A DNA stretch of 64,000 nucleotides, taken from Bolinopsis microptera (Eukaryota; Ctenophora; Tentaculata; Lobata; Bolinopsidae). The notes beneath the pieces were generated by a model that was given only the letters and a program-made list of their open reading frames with translations, was not told the DNA's origin and made no database searches. Position numbers and translations under genes: made by a program. The stretch's first letter is position 1, and each line of letters starts with the position of its first letter. Location of the stretch: NCBI RefSeq assembly GCF_026151205.1, contig NC_087078.1, positions 3,799,675 to 3,863,674 of the forward strand, given 5' to 3'. This document shows positions 1 through 13,762 of this stretch, piece by piece.

Positions 1-465
1 TCCACAGCGGTCTCCAGAGCCACATTACCTCCCCACTATAAAAACACCCGACCCTCAAGCTGGTCTCAGGACCCCATTCAGAACAACAGACCCACTTGAC
101 TGTAACCCTGGTAATCCTGGTAACCCTGGTAACCCTGGTAACTCTGGTAACCCTGGTAACCCCCTGGTATCCTCAGCTTGTGTCACCAGGAGCCCAACAC
201 CTGCTAGTCTTGTCTTACGGAGGATCAGTGCTACCAGCAACAGCCCAGCTCTAAACAGCACTATAACCGGTCTGAGTCCAGTGGTGGAGGAGCAGCTCTC
301 CAGACAGAAGAGTGAAACGTTCGAGGTGGTGGACTCGGATAACACAAAGTTTACCTTCAGTATTATATCAGAGATAGCAGCAGCTGGACAGGACGCCCTG
401 GGTAATTGCGTGGAACCTAATGGTCCTATCCAGAAAACATGCAGAGCTATCTCAGAGTGCATCAG
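1..465 (+). CDS. Candidate alternative N-terminal exon, 5' end outside the window
   Basis: Reading from base 2, the frame is open for about 154 codons up to a donor AG|GTACGA at 465/466, ending in phase 2. There is no start codon in frame near the left edge, so the exon begins upstream. The product is Ser/Thr/Pro-rich with a short in-frame 9-bp repeat (Asn-Pro-Gly units, about 109-165). An LRRIS motif fits a basophilic kinase site. The distal part is acidic and then ends with Cys-Ile-Arg. I do not recognise the protein. The phase matches the acceptor at 19887, as for the other exons of the 5' group. The opposite-strand open frame at 55-483 is taken to be its shadow. Confidence 0.45.
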
Positions 466-1900
466 GTACGACTTTTTAATCAATATATATCAGGTACCTA
501 CTTCACTTTAATCAATATTCAATTGTGGCTTTGATTAATTGCGATTGTTTGTCAGGTCTGCAAAGAAAGGGGACACATTTACCCGTTTTGTTTTTTTATA
601 AAATTTATTCCTCTTGCAGGTGTATCACTATATGTATCGGGTCGGGCTCACGCTAACTGATACTACCTGTGTATATGTATGGGTAGAATCACGTGGGGGT
701 CTGGAGGGGGGGGGTCTGGGGCTGTTTCGTAATAGTGAGTAATAATGCCGGAATGGTCACGGTATAAAGAGTTTCGCGGTATGAAGAAGCACAATTTACA
801 AGGCTTTTATTGTGTCGCCGACTAGGGATTACCGATTGTCGACTGGTGCCACCCGAGTTGCAAGATAGCGCAGAAAATGATAACCTCATTCGCGTTTTGT
901 TTATCTTCGGAAGAATGGTTCAATCTCACAATCAACACCAAAGTCTAGGTTCCCACTTAGAGACGCAACTTGTTCAATGGCAAAATTTTACTCTTCAAAA
1001 TTTTACTCTTCAAGCATTAGTGACTTATCCATAAATTCAAAGAGTTAGGTGTTGAGTATTGTGCTCTCAAGTGTGAGACGTGAGACACACACCATGTCAC
1101 AACTGCTACTACTACAAATCTACAACTCTCCCTGGCCCTTGTTCAAGTACATCGTTACACTGCGTTACTTTTTGTTGCCTTCAACTCGGTGGAGCCCTTA
1201 TTTAAGTTATATATTAAGCCATTCTGGTGACATCAAAATACAGAGTAATGGACTTTCTAAAACCCATTAGTGGCTATTTTCATTTATAATATCTTGAATG
1301 CTATTTATCGAAGAAGAATTCACTTTTCGTTACTGTATCAGAATGTTTCAACCAATTTGTTCTCTCTAACGAAAAGAATTAAAGACCTTTAGGACATTTA
1401 AAATATTTTAAGGCCTTTCAGATTGAACTTTGTTGCAGAGCGTGAATATATCAATAAATTTGTAACGCCTGCGAGTTTGTTCTCCTTTAGTCCACGGAGC
1501 AAGGACCTGCTTGTTTTGATGCGCCCGATAAAGAGCTTGCAATTTATATGTCTCCAATTTTAATGGGAAAATGACAGGACCGTAAATAAAAGAGTTGTAA
1601 AGATGTAGTAAAGTAGTAAACTGTAGGAAGCCATTAAACAGATTTTTTAGATACTCCGACGGTTAGCATTTATTTGCATTTTGTTAAGATAATCAGAACT
1701 CGGATAATTTCATTAAAAATTAAGCTACATTTTAAAAAGTAAATTTCTTGTAAGTTTCAGTCAGGAAAAAGATTACTCTCGTATTGTAGTATTGTAGTAT
1801 TGTAGTGTTGTAGTATTATGTTGTGTGTTTCACTGTTCAGCTCCTAATCTCAAACCAATCTCGGTACACTGTACCGGGCATTATTAACAGCCATATCCAA
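466..1900. other. Non-coding stretch, presumed intron
   Basis: AT-rich sequence with no convincing exon. A G-rich patch at about 691-722 has several runs of three or more G and could form a quadruplex. Short open frames at 810-1034 and 1049-1270 have no usable donor in the expected phase. TATTGTAG-type short repeats occur near 1780-1815. Confidence 0.5.
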
Positions 1901-4900
1901 GAGACACAGTTTGGTGCCTCAAGTAACAGAGACACAGTCTGGTGCCTCAAGTAACAGAGACACAGTCTGGTCCCTCAAGTAACAGAGACACAGTCTGGTG
2001 CCTCAAGTAACAGAGACACAGTCCGGTCCCTCAAGTAACAGAGACACAGTCTGGTGCCTCAAGTAACAGAGACACAGTCTGGTGCCTCAAGTAACAGAGA
2101 CACAGTCTGGTGCCTCAAGTAACAGAGACACAGTCCGGTGCCTCAAGTAACAGAGACACAGTCTGGTGCCTCAAGTAACAGAGACACAGTCTGGTGCCTC
2201 AAGTAACAGAGACACAGTCTGGTGCCTCAAGTAACAGAGACACAGTCCGGTGCCTCAAGTAACAGAGACACAGTCCGGTGCCTCAAGTAACAGAGACACA
2301 GTTTGGTGCCTCAAGTAACAGAGACACAGTCTGGTCCCTCAAGTAACAGAGACACAGTCTGGTGCCTCAAGTAACAGAGACACAGTCTGGTGCCTCAAAT
2401 AACAGAGACACAGTCTGGTGCCTCAAATAACAGAGACACAGTCCGGTGCCTCAAGTAACAGAGACACAGTCCGGTGCCTCAAGTAACTGAGACACAGTCC
2501 GGTGCCTCAAGTAACAGAGACACAGTTCGGTGCCTCAAGTAACAGAGACACAGTCTGGTGCCTCAAATAACAGAGACACAGTCTGGTGCCTCAAATAACA
2601 GAGACACAGTCCGGTGCCTCAAGTAACAGAGACACAGTCCGGTGCCTCAAGTAACAGAGACACAGTCCGGTGCCTCAAGTAACAGAGACACAGTCTGGTG
2701 CCTCAAGTAACAGAGACGCAGTCTGGTGCCTCAAGTAACAGAGACACAGTCTGGTGCCTCAAGTAACAGAGACGCAGTCTGGTGCCTCAAGTAACAGAGA
2801 CACAGTCCGGTGCCTCAAGTAACAGAGACACAGTTCGGTGCCTCAAGTAACAGAGACACAGTCTGGTGCCTCAAGTAACAGAGACACAGTCTGGTGCCTC
2901 AAATAACAGAGACACAGTCCGGTGCCTCAAGTAACAGAGACACAGTCCGGTGCCTCAAGTAACAGAGACACAGTCCGGTGCCTCAAGTAACAGAGACACA
3001 GTCCGGTGCCTCAAGTAACAGAAACACAGTCCGGTGCCTCAAGTAACAGAAACACAGTCCGGTGCCTCAAGTAACAGAGACGCAGTCCGGTGCCTCAAGT
3101 AACATAGACACAGTCTGGTGCCTCAAGTAACAGAGACGCAGTCTGGTGCCTCAAGTAACAGAGACACAGTCTGGTGCCTCAAATAACAGAGACACAGTCC
3201 GGTGCCTCAAGTAACAGAGACACAGCCTGGTGCCTCAAGTAACAGAGACACAGTCTGGTGCCTCAAGTAACAGAGACACAGTCTGGTGCCTCAAGTAACA
3301 GAGACACAGTCTGGTGCCTCAAGTAACAGAGACACAGTCCGGTGCCTCAAGTAACAGAGACACAGTCCGGTGCCTCAAGTAACATAGACACAGTTCGGTG
3401 CCTCAAGTAACAGAGACACAGTCTGGTGCCTCAAGTAACAGAGACACAGTCTGGTGCCTCAAGTAACAGAGACACAGTCCGGTGCCTCAAGTAACAGAGA
3501 CATAGTCTGGTGCCTCAAGTAACATAGACACAGTTCGGTGCCTCAAGTAACAGAGACACAGTCCGGTGCCTCAAGTAACAGAGACATAGTCCGGTGCCTC
3601 AAGTAACAGAAACACAGTCCGGTGCCTCAAGTAACAGAGACACAGTCTGGTGCCTCAAGTAACAGAAACACAGTCTGGTGACTCAAGTAACAGAGACATA
3701 GTCCGGTGCCTCAAGTAACAGAAACACAGTCCGGTGCCTCAAGTAACAGAGACACAGTCCGGTGCCTCAAGTAACATAGACACAGTCTGGTGACTCAAGT
3801 AACAGAGACGCAGTCCGGTGCCTCAAGTAAGAGAGACACAGTCCGGTGCCTCAAGTAACAGAGACACAGTCTGGTGCCTCAAGTAACAGAGACACAGTCC
3901 GGTGCCTCAAGTAACAGAGACGCAGTTTGGTGCCTCAAGTAACAGAGACACAGTCTGGTGCCTCAAGTAACAGAGACACAGCCTGGTGCCTCAAGTAACA
4001 GAGACACAGTCCGGTGCCTCAAGTAACAGAGACATAGTCTGGTGCCTCAAGTAACAGAGACACAGTCCGGTGCCTCAAGTAACAGAGACACAGTCTGGTG
4101 CCTCAAGTAACAGAGACACAGCCTGGTGCCTCAAGTAACAGAGACACAGTCCGGTGCCTCAAGTAACAGAGACATAGTCTGGTGCCTCAAGTAACAGAGA
4201 CACAGTTCGGTGCCTCAAGTAACAGAGACACAGTCCGGTGCCTCAAGTAACAGAGACACAGTCCGGTGCCTCAAGTAACAGAGACACAGTCCGGTGCCTC
4301 AAATAACATAGACACAGTCTGGTGCCTCAAGTAACAGAGACACAGTCTGGTGCCTCAAGTAACAGAGACACAGTCCGGTGCCTCAAGTAACAGAGACACA
4401 GTCCGGTGCCTCAAGTAACAGAGACACAGTCCGGTGCCTCAAGTAACAGAGACACAGTCCGGTGCCTCAAGTAACAGAGACACAGTCTGGTGCCTCAAGT
4501 AACAGAGACACAGTCCGGTGCCTCAAGTAACAGAGACACAGTCCGGTGCCTCAAGTAACAGAGACACAGTCTGGTGCCTCAAGTAACAGAGACACAGTCC
4601 GGTGCCTCAAGTAACAGAGACACAGTCCGGTGCCTCAAGTAACAGAGACACAGTCTGGTGCCTCAAGTAACAGAGACACAGTCTGGTGCCTCAAGTAACA
4701 GAGACACAGTCCGGTGCCTCAAGTAACAGAGACACAGTCCGGTGCCTCAAGTAACAGAGACACAGTCCGGTGCCTCAAGTAACAGAGACACAGTCTGGTG
4801 CCTCAAGTAACAGAGACACAGTCTGGTGCCTCAAGTAACAGAGACACAGTCCGGTGCCTCAAGTAACAGAGACACAGTCCGGTGCCTCAAGTAACAGAGA

Positions 4901-4979
4901 CACAGTCTGGTGCCTCAAGTAACTGAGACGCAGTCTGGTGCCTCAAGTAACAGAGACACAGTCTGGTGCCTCAAGTAAG
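1901..4979. repeat. 28-bp minisatellite, about 110 tandem copies
   Basis: An unbroken head-to-tail array whose unit runs cctcaagtaacagagacaca followed by gtctggtg. Copies differ by a few substitutions, mainly CTGG/CCGG/TTGG before TG, CAGAG/CATAG/CAGAA and GACACAG/GACGCAG, with almost no length change. The unit is not a multiple of three and the array holds no long open frame, so it is non-coding. It lies between candidate first exons 1-465 and 8292-8392. Variants are interspersed in higher-order patterns, which suggests unequal exchange. Confidence 0.95.
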
Positions 4980-7900
4980 AGCTCACTAAGTTCCTGGATG
5001 ATTTACCAGGTTGTTAAGAGCAGGTGGTATAGTTAACAGTTGCTTATGTGAGAGGTAATAGTGGTCTGTGAGTTGTACATGGTTAGGATATGTGATGTTA
5101 ACCCCACAGAATAGTTCACAGTCAAACACACACACACACACATTAACAAAGGTGGGAGCTAATGTTCTGGCTCATTTAATGCTCTGAGCTTTGTTACTGT
5201 TTTTAGATATGATGCACCAAATGTCTGCTATTTGAGTTGTTATTGTTTACATGGTCTCGTCTAACTGTTAAATAGTGATGTAACCATGGTGATGTAACCA
5301 TAGTAACCATTAGTTAGAATGCGACTTCAAAGATTTATAGGCTTACTAAACCGGCTCTACTAGACTAGAAAAGATTCCCTACTTCCACAGTATCCTAGTA
5401 CTATAGTATCAGATGTTAAAAGTGCGAACCGTTTCTATTATCTTTAAAACTACCAATTATATGTCTGCCTTGTTCTGTCTAACTATACTGTCGAGGAAGA
5501 AATAAACAAGATATTTAAAATGTGTGACGAATCGCCGGTCTCTCTTTTTAACTTTCTAAGTATCTATTTGATCCATGTTTGTATCAACACTGAAGCGAAA
5601 ACAATTAGCATAAGCTAAACATGAAAGCTAAGGTGAGGCCTTTATGCCAGACACTTCTACATGTCAGTTAGTAGTGAGTAGTGAGTAGTTCAGATTGTCT
5701 GGAATATTTCTCACATGCCAAAAATATTCCCAATTTGCATTAACAATTCCAGCGCAGACAGCGGGGTAATAAAACATTCAATACTTTGAAGTCTCTGAAA
5801 TTTGGATAATAGTAAGTTTGCCTGACGTCACTTCGTGGGTTGCACGTGTGCCCACACTTGTGCGAGGCAGGCGCCTCAACGAGGCAGTCACAGTCAACGT
5901 GGGGGCAAGAATAGATTTGGTTACTAAAAATTTGGTTCAGTTACCAAGAGTCCGAAATTTTGCAAATTTTTAGTAAATTTTACTTGATCGAATTTTATCC
6001 ATTATTTAAATTCTAAATTTTTTTAATGATATCAATAAACGTTTTCCCCATGATCTAAAAAATAAAGCTAATTTAGTACAATTTAAAAATTCGAACTTGT
6101 TCAAATAAAAAGTTAAATAAATAAAATAAAAGTTAAATCGTACAGAAATAAAGCAAGCAGATAAGAGAAATAATTTTAGTTACTGGGCGGCGCTCAGCCT
6201 GTCATTCCGCCGAATCTCTATTGTTTGTGAACATAATAGCCTGGGGTCCCCAGGTAATAATCACTGAATCATAATTTTAAAGGATTCACCGTATACCTTA
6301 ATTAAGTCGCAATTTTTGATAAACTAAGTATTTTGTGTTCAAGGTAAGGGAAATTTATATACTTCAAACCGATCTGAATATTTAAAAGCATAATTTTCCA
6401 AAACAATTGTAAATCTGGTATTACATATCAATCATCATGTAACTCACTAACTGCAACGACAAAGAAAGGTGCCTGAATAAAACCAGGTTACCTCTAATTA
6501 ATAGAAACATAATCACCTGTTAAGTGTTAATATCATACTTTGAATGAGACTGTCAGAGTTGTGGTACCTACGGAAAGCGGCCTTACCTCTAATTACCGTA
6601 GCACCACACATAATAACTTTCCCTTCCGAACATTAACTGTGCTGAAGAGGAGTTTACGAGTTCTGATTGTAGTATTTATCTAATTTGTAGCGACATTCTC
6701 GTATCTGATGGAGTAAAATTACCCATACAGGCGTACTGCATATGTTTTAATTATGTATCTACTGTATCTTTCCGCTGTTAAAATTACCATGGTTTGCCAA
6801 TTTTCTAGCTATTTGTCTTGATATAGCGGGATCACCTTGTTAGCTGTCTTGAGTGTCTGTCTTGATAGTTGATATAGCTATATAATCGGGGTGCCCTTTT
6901 TTCTTTCATTCTTGAATTTTCCATCAACCATGACTTAGATTTCAACTCAGACGCTTTCCCAAGTTCTTAAAGCTTAAACTCAGAAGCTTTATCATAATAA
7001 TTAATTATGATTAATACATACAGCAAATATAGCCGGTCTCGTCAAGGTAAAAGGTTAACATTATCTATCTCATTAATCATATCTCGGTCTAGGTATTGAA
7101 TTAATATTATTCAGTCTTCATTGTTATAGAAAGGCACCAGCAACATCCTGTATATTCTCATATTGTACGTATGTAAAGCTCATGACTAGCGACCACAGCA
7201 TTGCTCAAACCGCAGGTATCAGCTTTTGAGGCATGAATTTTAGGGTGTAACAAAGTTATTCAGTAAATAAACTGATCGTTAGAGGGTATTGTCAGTAGTT
7301 CTTGATGGCTTGCCACTAATCCAGTTTGTGGTTCAATATCTTTGATCTGTGTGTGTGTGTGTTCAACTCTGCCGTTTTCTCAAAAGTTTTCTTACAAATT
7401 CAAACTTCGATGTCTTCAAACACTTAGTCACATTTTTCCAATTTAAAAGATTGTCTTTAAGCACATTTGTCAGAATACAGCAGAGCTGTAAAACACAGAG
7501 TTTGTTTCACAGGGCAGATCTTTTCTAGAATTCTACGATGCAAGGAGAATAACGATCAATAAAGATTCAATTGAATTTAGTTTTCTTTTTCTCCCATCTG
7601 TTGCGGTTTGAACACACACAGGTGTAACATCGTTACATAATCTGGTCTCATGCCCAAGATATATATTTAAAAATGCAGTAAAAAATGTGAGTTCGACGAG
7701 CCGGTAGCAGACAAGTTAGGGGAAGTTTATTAATTAACATTGTAGGGCTCTTAGGTTAAAGTGCGACAATAAGATGCCTTGTAATGAGATACAGTTCCTA
7801 ACTTTCAGCAGTGCAGATTTGTTAATGTTTCAGACGGCCAGTTATCGGTTTATTATCCTCCGAATAAGCTGCCATTTTGATTTTATTTTGTACAGAGCTA

Positions 7901-8291
7901 AAACCCGACCAGATTGAGCAACTATACATCTATTTAACCGACCGCTGTCAAGAGTTTATAATTATCCATGGTTCCAGCCGACCTCTAATTAATCAACATT
8001 TTGAAATTTTCTTGAAAGAATTTGGAATATTGATAATTGATATCGAAATTCCGTTTGGTAACATTTTTTCATGAAATCTAAAATAATTGCCATCATTCCC
8101 AAATGATAAATTAGGAATGATCAAAGCAAAAGGTATCCTACGTGTTTAATAACCCTATTCTCTATCAATTTACAAATTATGCAAATATATAAGTACAATA
8201 TATAGATACTATATAGATGTTTGTGAAACATATTAGCTTTAACTTGTAACAGACCTTTTATTTTCTTTTATTTTAGCCAACTTACCTCCGC
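4980..8291. other. Non-coding stretch, presumed intron
   Basis: AT-rich and mostly featureless. It includes short dinucleotide runs (CA near 5127, GT near 7351). At 5823-5830 there is a perfect CRE palindrome TGACGTCA, followed by a CACGTG E-box at 5843-5848 in a locally GC-rich patch (5820-5905). That patch is promoter-like, but no open first exon follows closely. The small frame at 7877-8074 has no supporting splice signal. Confidence 0.4.
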
Positions 8292-8392
8292 ATGTACCCA
8301 GCGACTTTATACCGCCTGGAGCTGGGTTCTTACACTAAGCCTTTCCCTCCTTTTCGTAGCACCCTCCCTCCTACTCTCCTAGGCTGGCTTAG
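8292..8392 (+). CDS. Candidate short alternative first exon
   Basis: An ATG at 8292 opens 33 codons plus two bases and ends at a donor AG|GTAATA (8392/8393), phase 2. The peptide starts MYPATLYRLELG and ends GWLR. It is Pro- and aromatic-rich with no recognised domain. Its donor phase agrees with the acceptor at 19887, like its neighbours. Support is thin: the frame is short, the donor is only fair, and I found it while looking for this phase. Confidence 0.25.
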
Positions 8393-9719
8393 GTAATATT
8401 ATGTGGAGGATCCTTAACAAATGGCTTGATATGATTACGGACATGTCTTTGAGTCTGTCCTCTCAAAGTTTCACCTAACAAAGTTTCATTACTTAGTGGA
8501 ACACAGGAAGAGAATCACACAAATGTCCTTGAATTGCAAAACAACAACAGCAGTGTAGTAGTAGTGGGTAGCAGTGTATGGTAATTAAGTGGTGGTTTGA
8601 TGGGTGTCCAAATTAGGAATTAACTTCTAATTAAGGCTTGTTTTTTGTGATAACCAGGTCTTTGGCCCCGCGTTTCGTCCTTTTCAGCACTTCTAGTAAG
8701 TTTAACTGTCTGCTTACCCTGTAAGTAAGTGCTGTATAATTTCTCTTTAACAAATAGAAATAATAAGGTCTCCTAATAACATTTAGAGGAATTGACAGTT
8801 TCATGTATTTATTGAAATGAGCATAATAAAGCGGGCCACGTCATAGAGGTACCAGGTTGGTCAAGGTTTGAAACGGGCACTTGTAAAACAGACTTTTCTT
8901 TTGGGCATTTGTAACTCGCTTTCAGTTGTTCATTACATTCTTCTTCTTCTTCTTCGTAGGGGGCGGTGGTCATTATCACTAATGGAAAGATCGTGACCAC
9001 TGTAAGATAGAGCTTTGGAGCCCTGTGCTTACCCCGGTAAAAATTAAATTTAATTGGTTCATTACATTAGGGTTCATAGTAGAAAGGGACAAGCAATGCA
9101 CAGAATTACGACCTTGAGATCTTCCCTCTATAAAGATCAAAGATGTAGTTATTACACCGACTTTCGATATCATATCACTGTGATGCATCTCTTACAGCGT
9201 ACACATGTGTAGTTGATAGCACTAGTAGTGACTAGTAGTACTACTGTAGTGGTAGTTATATGATTAAAGGTCCGACCTGGCGAGTCTGGAGTCCTACTGT
9301 TTGCTTATTACCAGTCTAGTGTCACACTGTGTCAGTCGCACTTGTATTTATTTATTTTGTATGCTTTTCTTTTTACTCTGAAGGCACTAAACATCAGGAC
9401 TAGGTTACCGATGTGGTTTTATCAAGGTGGTTGTATAAAGGCCGCGTGCGTGGTGGCGGTGTTTACTTTTTTCTGATATTTGACATTGAGTTGCTATGGT
9501 TACATTTTAGGTTCATATCTTTAACGTGATTTCATGGTTCGAGTTACTCATGTATTAGATATATTTCAGATCAAAAATATATCTGTTAGACTTTAGTTTA
9601 GTTCTTACGACTTCATATTTCTTTTTTGGTGTTTCTTGGTGTTTGGTCAGTCTATCTGCTATAATGTTTTGTAATCACTTAACAAGAATCACTAAAACCG
9701 CTCCACCAAGACCGGAACA

Positions 9720-10183
9720 ATGAAGCGAGGGTCGGTGATAAAACAGAACAGCATCAGCTCAGGGTCAGATACTCACCTCAGTGAGACAGCTCCCCTGGTT
9801 CGTAGCTACAGAGTGTCCGATGTAACTGCAGTCCGGTTATCAGACCTCATCCTGCCCCTCAATCACCCTTTAGAGGAGATAGAGATACCAGATCAGGAGT
9901 ACCTGGGCTCCACTGAGTCTATCATCAGGAAGAAAGTGCAGTTTACCGCAGAAACCAGCCCAGTTTGTACGAGAAAGAAAAAGAGGAAGCTGTCCTCAAG
10001 AAAGTCTATTCATGAAATTAGATTCGCGCCTTCGAGTCAGATTGAGGAAACAGAAAATGGCACTGATACTATTTTTGACCCATCTGAAGGAGCGATGGAT
10101 CAGATAAAAGTGCCGGCGGTGAAATTTGAACCACATTCCCCCAAAATGTCAGCTGCAAAGAAGAGGTGGATTAAACTAGCGCT
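9720..10183 (+). CDS. Candidate alternative first exon (basic/acidic N terminus)
   Basis: An ATG at 9720 in a fair context (AACAATGA) opens 154 codons plus two bases, ending at a strong donor CT|GTAAGT (10183/10184), phase 2. The peptide begins MKRGSVIKQNSISSGSD. It has a very basic cluster in the middle (RKKKRKLSSRKS), usable as a kinase or lipid-binding site or a nuclear signal. Acidic Glu/Asp stretches follow, and it ends in an amphipathic RWIKLA. No known domain is seen. The codon choice and low complexity look like coding sequence for a disordered cytoplasmic tail. Splicing to 19887 continues the frame. It could instead belong to an unrelated gene. Confidence 0.5.
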
Positions 10184-11086
10184 GTAAGTAAACAATCGTA
10201 GATTTACATAATTGACTCTATACATACTCAGTTAACTAGGTTATATCATCTACTTGTTATTAATAAATAATTGTAATTACCATAATTCTCTAAATCTCGC
10301 CAAAGTTTTTCCAATTCCCACTGAGTAGCAGTAGTACTACTAACTACTTCTTCAGTAGCTAGTAATTATGGAGGAGTTGTAGTGGCTGTGAAATCGGTAA
10401 TGAAGCGCCACCCTAAATTAACTTAGTCAAGGAAAACTTAAGAGGTTTTATAATCATCATGGGATCAAGTTGATGTTATTAGCCCTGCGTCTCACCCACA
10501 CAGAGACTATACAAGTCACTTGTTTTTACGAGTTGTGTGATTTGATCAGGTGGAAATCTGCAATTTAGCCCTGTCACAATGCCTAAAAGTAAGACATACG
10601 TGAAATTTTGGGATAATAGTATGTAGTAAACCAATATAAATTGGCAAACTTTCCGCTAGCTTATGTGAAAAATTGGCGAAAATAAATTTGCTATTAATTT
10701 ATAAACACACAAAACAGTGGAACATCTCACCAATTGCCTCATTGAAATATGGACACTTTTACACGGTATGTCTAGGACAAGGAGACATAACTTTGTGGCT
10801 AGTCTCACGTCAAATAGTAACGTTGTCATGGTAACCCGGGTTGTCTCATGGTTTCCTGACAGCTGGTGAGAGCATTTACCGCATCGCTTAAAATAATTCA
10901 AATAGTTGTTTTTTGAGGGAGTTTGTAATTTGTAAGTTTGCAGATTATTTTGTGAGCTAGCTATTTTCTGTCACTTGTAGTTGATCCGTATCAACGTTGC
11001 AGAAGCAAATAAACAAGTTCCTGTCTAGTGTCTACTTTTTAAGAAGTCCTATTGTCACTGAGTAGAAGTACACTATACTACCTGAA
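10184..11086. other. Non-coding stretch, presumed intron and promoter of the next exon
   Basis: AT-rich sequence with no exon that can be supported. The minus-strand frame at 10656-10901 has no splice or homology support. The last 100 bases before 11087 presumably hold the promoter or 5'UTR of the next candidate exon; no TATA box stands out. Confidence 0.35.
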
Positions 11087-11376
11087 GTGGCGTTGATGGA
11101 GTTACCTCCTCACGGGTCCTTATCAGAGCTGGTGATTACAAGACAGGACTTCCAGCAACAGAGCCTCGTCACAGTTGAGGATATTTGTGTAGCTTTTGAG
11201 GGGGATTTGGAGAGAAGAAATGTAGAGAGGAGGCAACTGTGTTATGAGAACAAACATGCTCAGACGGTGGAAGAGGAGGAGGAGGAGGAGGAGGAGGAGG
11301 AGGAGGAGGAGGAGGAGGAGGAGGAGGAGGAGGAGGGACAAAGGTCTGAGGACCTCTACAAGGAATGGAGGAGTTT
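11087..11376 (+). CDS. Candidate alternative first exon with a poly-glutamate tract
   Basis: The frame from 11087 encodes 96 codons plus two bases up to a strong donor TT|GTAAGT (11376/11377), phase 2. The first ATG in frame is at 11096; 11087 itself is GCGTTG-context, so the 11096 start is preferred. The N-terminal part is ordinary mixed sequence (MELPPHGSLSELVITRQDF). It is followed by a GAG/GGA run at about 11272-11335 coding an uninterrupted stretch of more than 20 Glu, then a short charged end, YKEWRSL. Glu-rich segments are known in the GARP region of vertebrate CNGB1, but there is no homology here to call. The antisense poly-Leu frame is a shadow. Confidence 0.45.
11272..11335. repeat. 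GGA/GAG trinucleotide microsatellite (coding poly-Glu)
   Basis: A pure GAG-phase triplet run inside the candidate exon 11087-11376. Length changes would keep the frame and alter the length of the acidic tract. Confidence 0.9.
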
Positions 11377-11619
11377 GTAAGTAATGTAATTAACAGATAA
11401 TTATCTGCTTATTATCTGCAGATTAATCAGTAGATATAACACAGACATGGTATTATATATTCCCAGTCCTCACGAAATAATGAACCATGTAGTTCATCAA
11501 CCCTTCCGTTGAACTTCAACCCGTTTAAAGCAGATAACCCAATAACAAGGGACTGTAATGAGTACCCACCGTGTAAACACAGGACCTCCCCCCGTTATAA
11601 ACCAGGGACTGTAACTTTA

Positions 11620-11621
<2 letters not shown>

Positions 11622-11694
<73 letters not shown>
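11622..11694. repeat. (TC)n microsatellite
   Basis: A nearly pure CT/TC dinucleotide run with one interruption (tctatctc). It lies in an intron. Confidence 0.95.
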
Positions 11695-11697
<3 letters not shown>

Positions 11698-13762
11698 TAT
11701 CCCCCGTTACAATCTCAAATTGGATTTAGGGCCGCTGTTCAGCAACCCTAATAGCAGAGCCTCATATTGACCGCTGTCCTTAGTCTTTACTGTGACCTGG
11801 TGAATCCGGGGGCAAAGTTACTGTTATCTTTATTGTTAATGGTTTTTTAAAGTGAAATTAAACTTTCCGATGTGCTCAGTCGGTCTTTCATCTTAAAGAG
11901 TGATTACAGTCATTCTGAAAGAATACTTTTTGTTTAACTTTAGATATTTGTTCATGGTATATTTTCGAATCTTCCTTCATTTCTTTGGGCATAGTAAGAG
12001 CGTGTGACATATTCGACTGAGTTGCGTTAAAAATTCTTTTGCATCCGATCGTACCAGCAAATTGTCGACTATTTTTAATTTCTGCTCTTAAATTTACAAA
12101 AATTCAGTTTAAAAAGTAAAATGATACAATAAAATACAAATCATTATTATATTTTGTGAAAAAATTCAATAAATAGCTAACATGCTGTTCGCCCTCATTA
12201 TGTACGAACAACACTCTAGGATACATGTCAGTACCACAAACCGATATTTATTATCAGTATTTCTAAGACGGTTAAATAACGGTTAAAACACTAAACAGGT
12301 TACTTACAATATGTTACCGAGATACTCAATTGCGCAGATAAACTACTTCATTGATTATTCACATGCTGGGGAATGTGAGGACAGGAATAAAACTAGCTGA
12401 TAATTATCATAATTAGATGGACATTTGAAATATTACAATAACGTTATTCAAATCTCTTGGATGAATAGATGTTTAAATTTTTACATTATTCAACTATGAT
12501 TTAACGGTTGAATTTAATGGAAGATAAACGAATACTACAAGTTAGAATGTTAGAGATTGCATTTCTCGCTCCGTCTCCTTTTAAATATAGTTCTGCACTT
12601 TTATTTTAAAATATTTAAAAAAAACCGCTGCCATTGATAGTTGTAAGTTTCCCCAAAAACGGCGTCTATCATTGTTACCAATTTATCAAGTCAGGGAAAA
12701 GGAATTTAACTTTTGTCATGAAGTTATGTTTAATTAAAAAGCTGTTCAGTTGAATTCCAGTCTCATTATGCACATGATTAAAACAAACCAGTAACCGTCA
12801 ACCGGCTACTCTATAATTACCTGACCACGTACGAACTATCAGAACATGTTTCATTTTGCTTGTAGTAATTATACTAAACAGAGAAACAGTCCGGTATCTA
12901 CACTCTACAATATACACTATACAGTTTATTACATATGATACACGTTACACATTCGTTCTAGATTTATTTTAAATGACTGAGGAGTAGATAGTAATATATA
13001 ACAATTAATAGTATACTTGTAGATATGAGGTTCCTAATTATCTGCATATAAATGAACTCTTGCTGCACGTGCTACAGTACTACAAATTCTAGCGTTTATC
13101 ATTACTATCAGCTTATGCCTTGTTAGTTTAGGGATATTTTAAAACTTTAAGTCAACCTTTGGAATCGCAAGTTGCTGCAGCGTTGTTCATAAAAACAGTT
13201 CAGGTGTATCATTTTTGAAGCCTTCGTAATAATGTGCGATGCCCCTGTGAAACCTGATTATTTTCATCACCAAATATGGTTAGAATTCTTCTAATCATAT
13301 GAATTAAGTCACAAGTGTATGATCTAGCCCTTTTCTGTATTTGTCTATATTAATGGATCAAAAACCCCAACACAAACTCCCTGTTTTGTTTCCTCTCTTG
13401 TTCGTTAACTAATTAATTACCTCATTATTCCAGTGAATCCAGTGAATCTTGACAGTTAGGACAGTGTGACATATTAACTCATTAACTAATCAACACTGTT
13501 GGCAGTCAACTGGCTTCTCCTGAATCCTTATGTAAAGAATTTAGTTACAAAACACTGCAGAAGTCAGAACATCTTCTTAGCTTGGCTAGTTAACATTGCT
13601 AAATAATGATGTATCTACTATCTAAACCAATCTTCAAATCTTGTGGGATGTACCGACATAGTAGTAGTAGTAGTTACTAGTTCCTATTACTAGTTCAGAC
13701 GATAATATAAGTCCTTTAGTTTGAACAGTTTCCTAAGTACCAGATATTATCCCTCGCCCTAG

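Noticed and set aside
1901-4979. Possible CRISPR array, from regular 28-bp repeats
   Set aside because: Units abut with no spacers, and the context is an animal genome with introns; it is a minisatellite.
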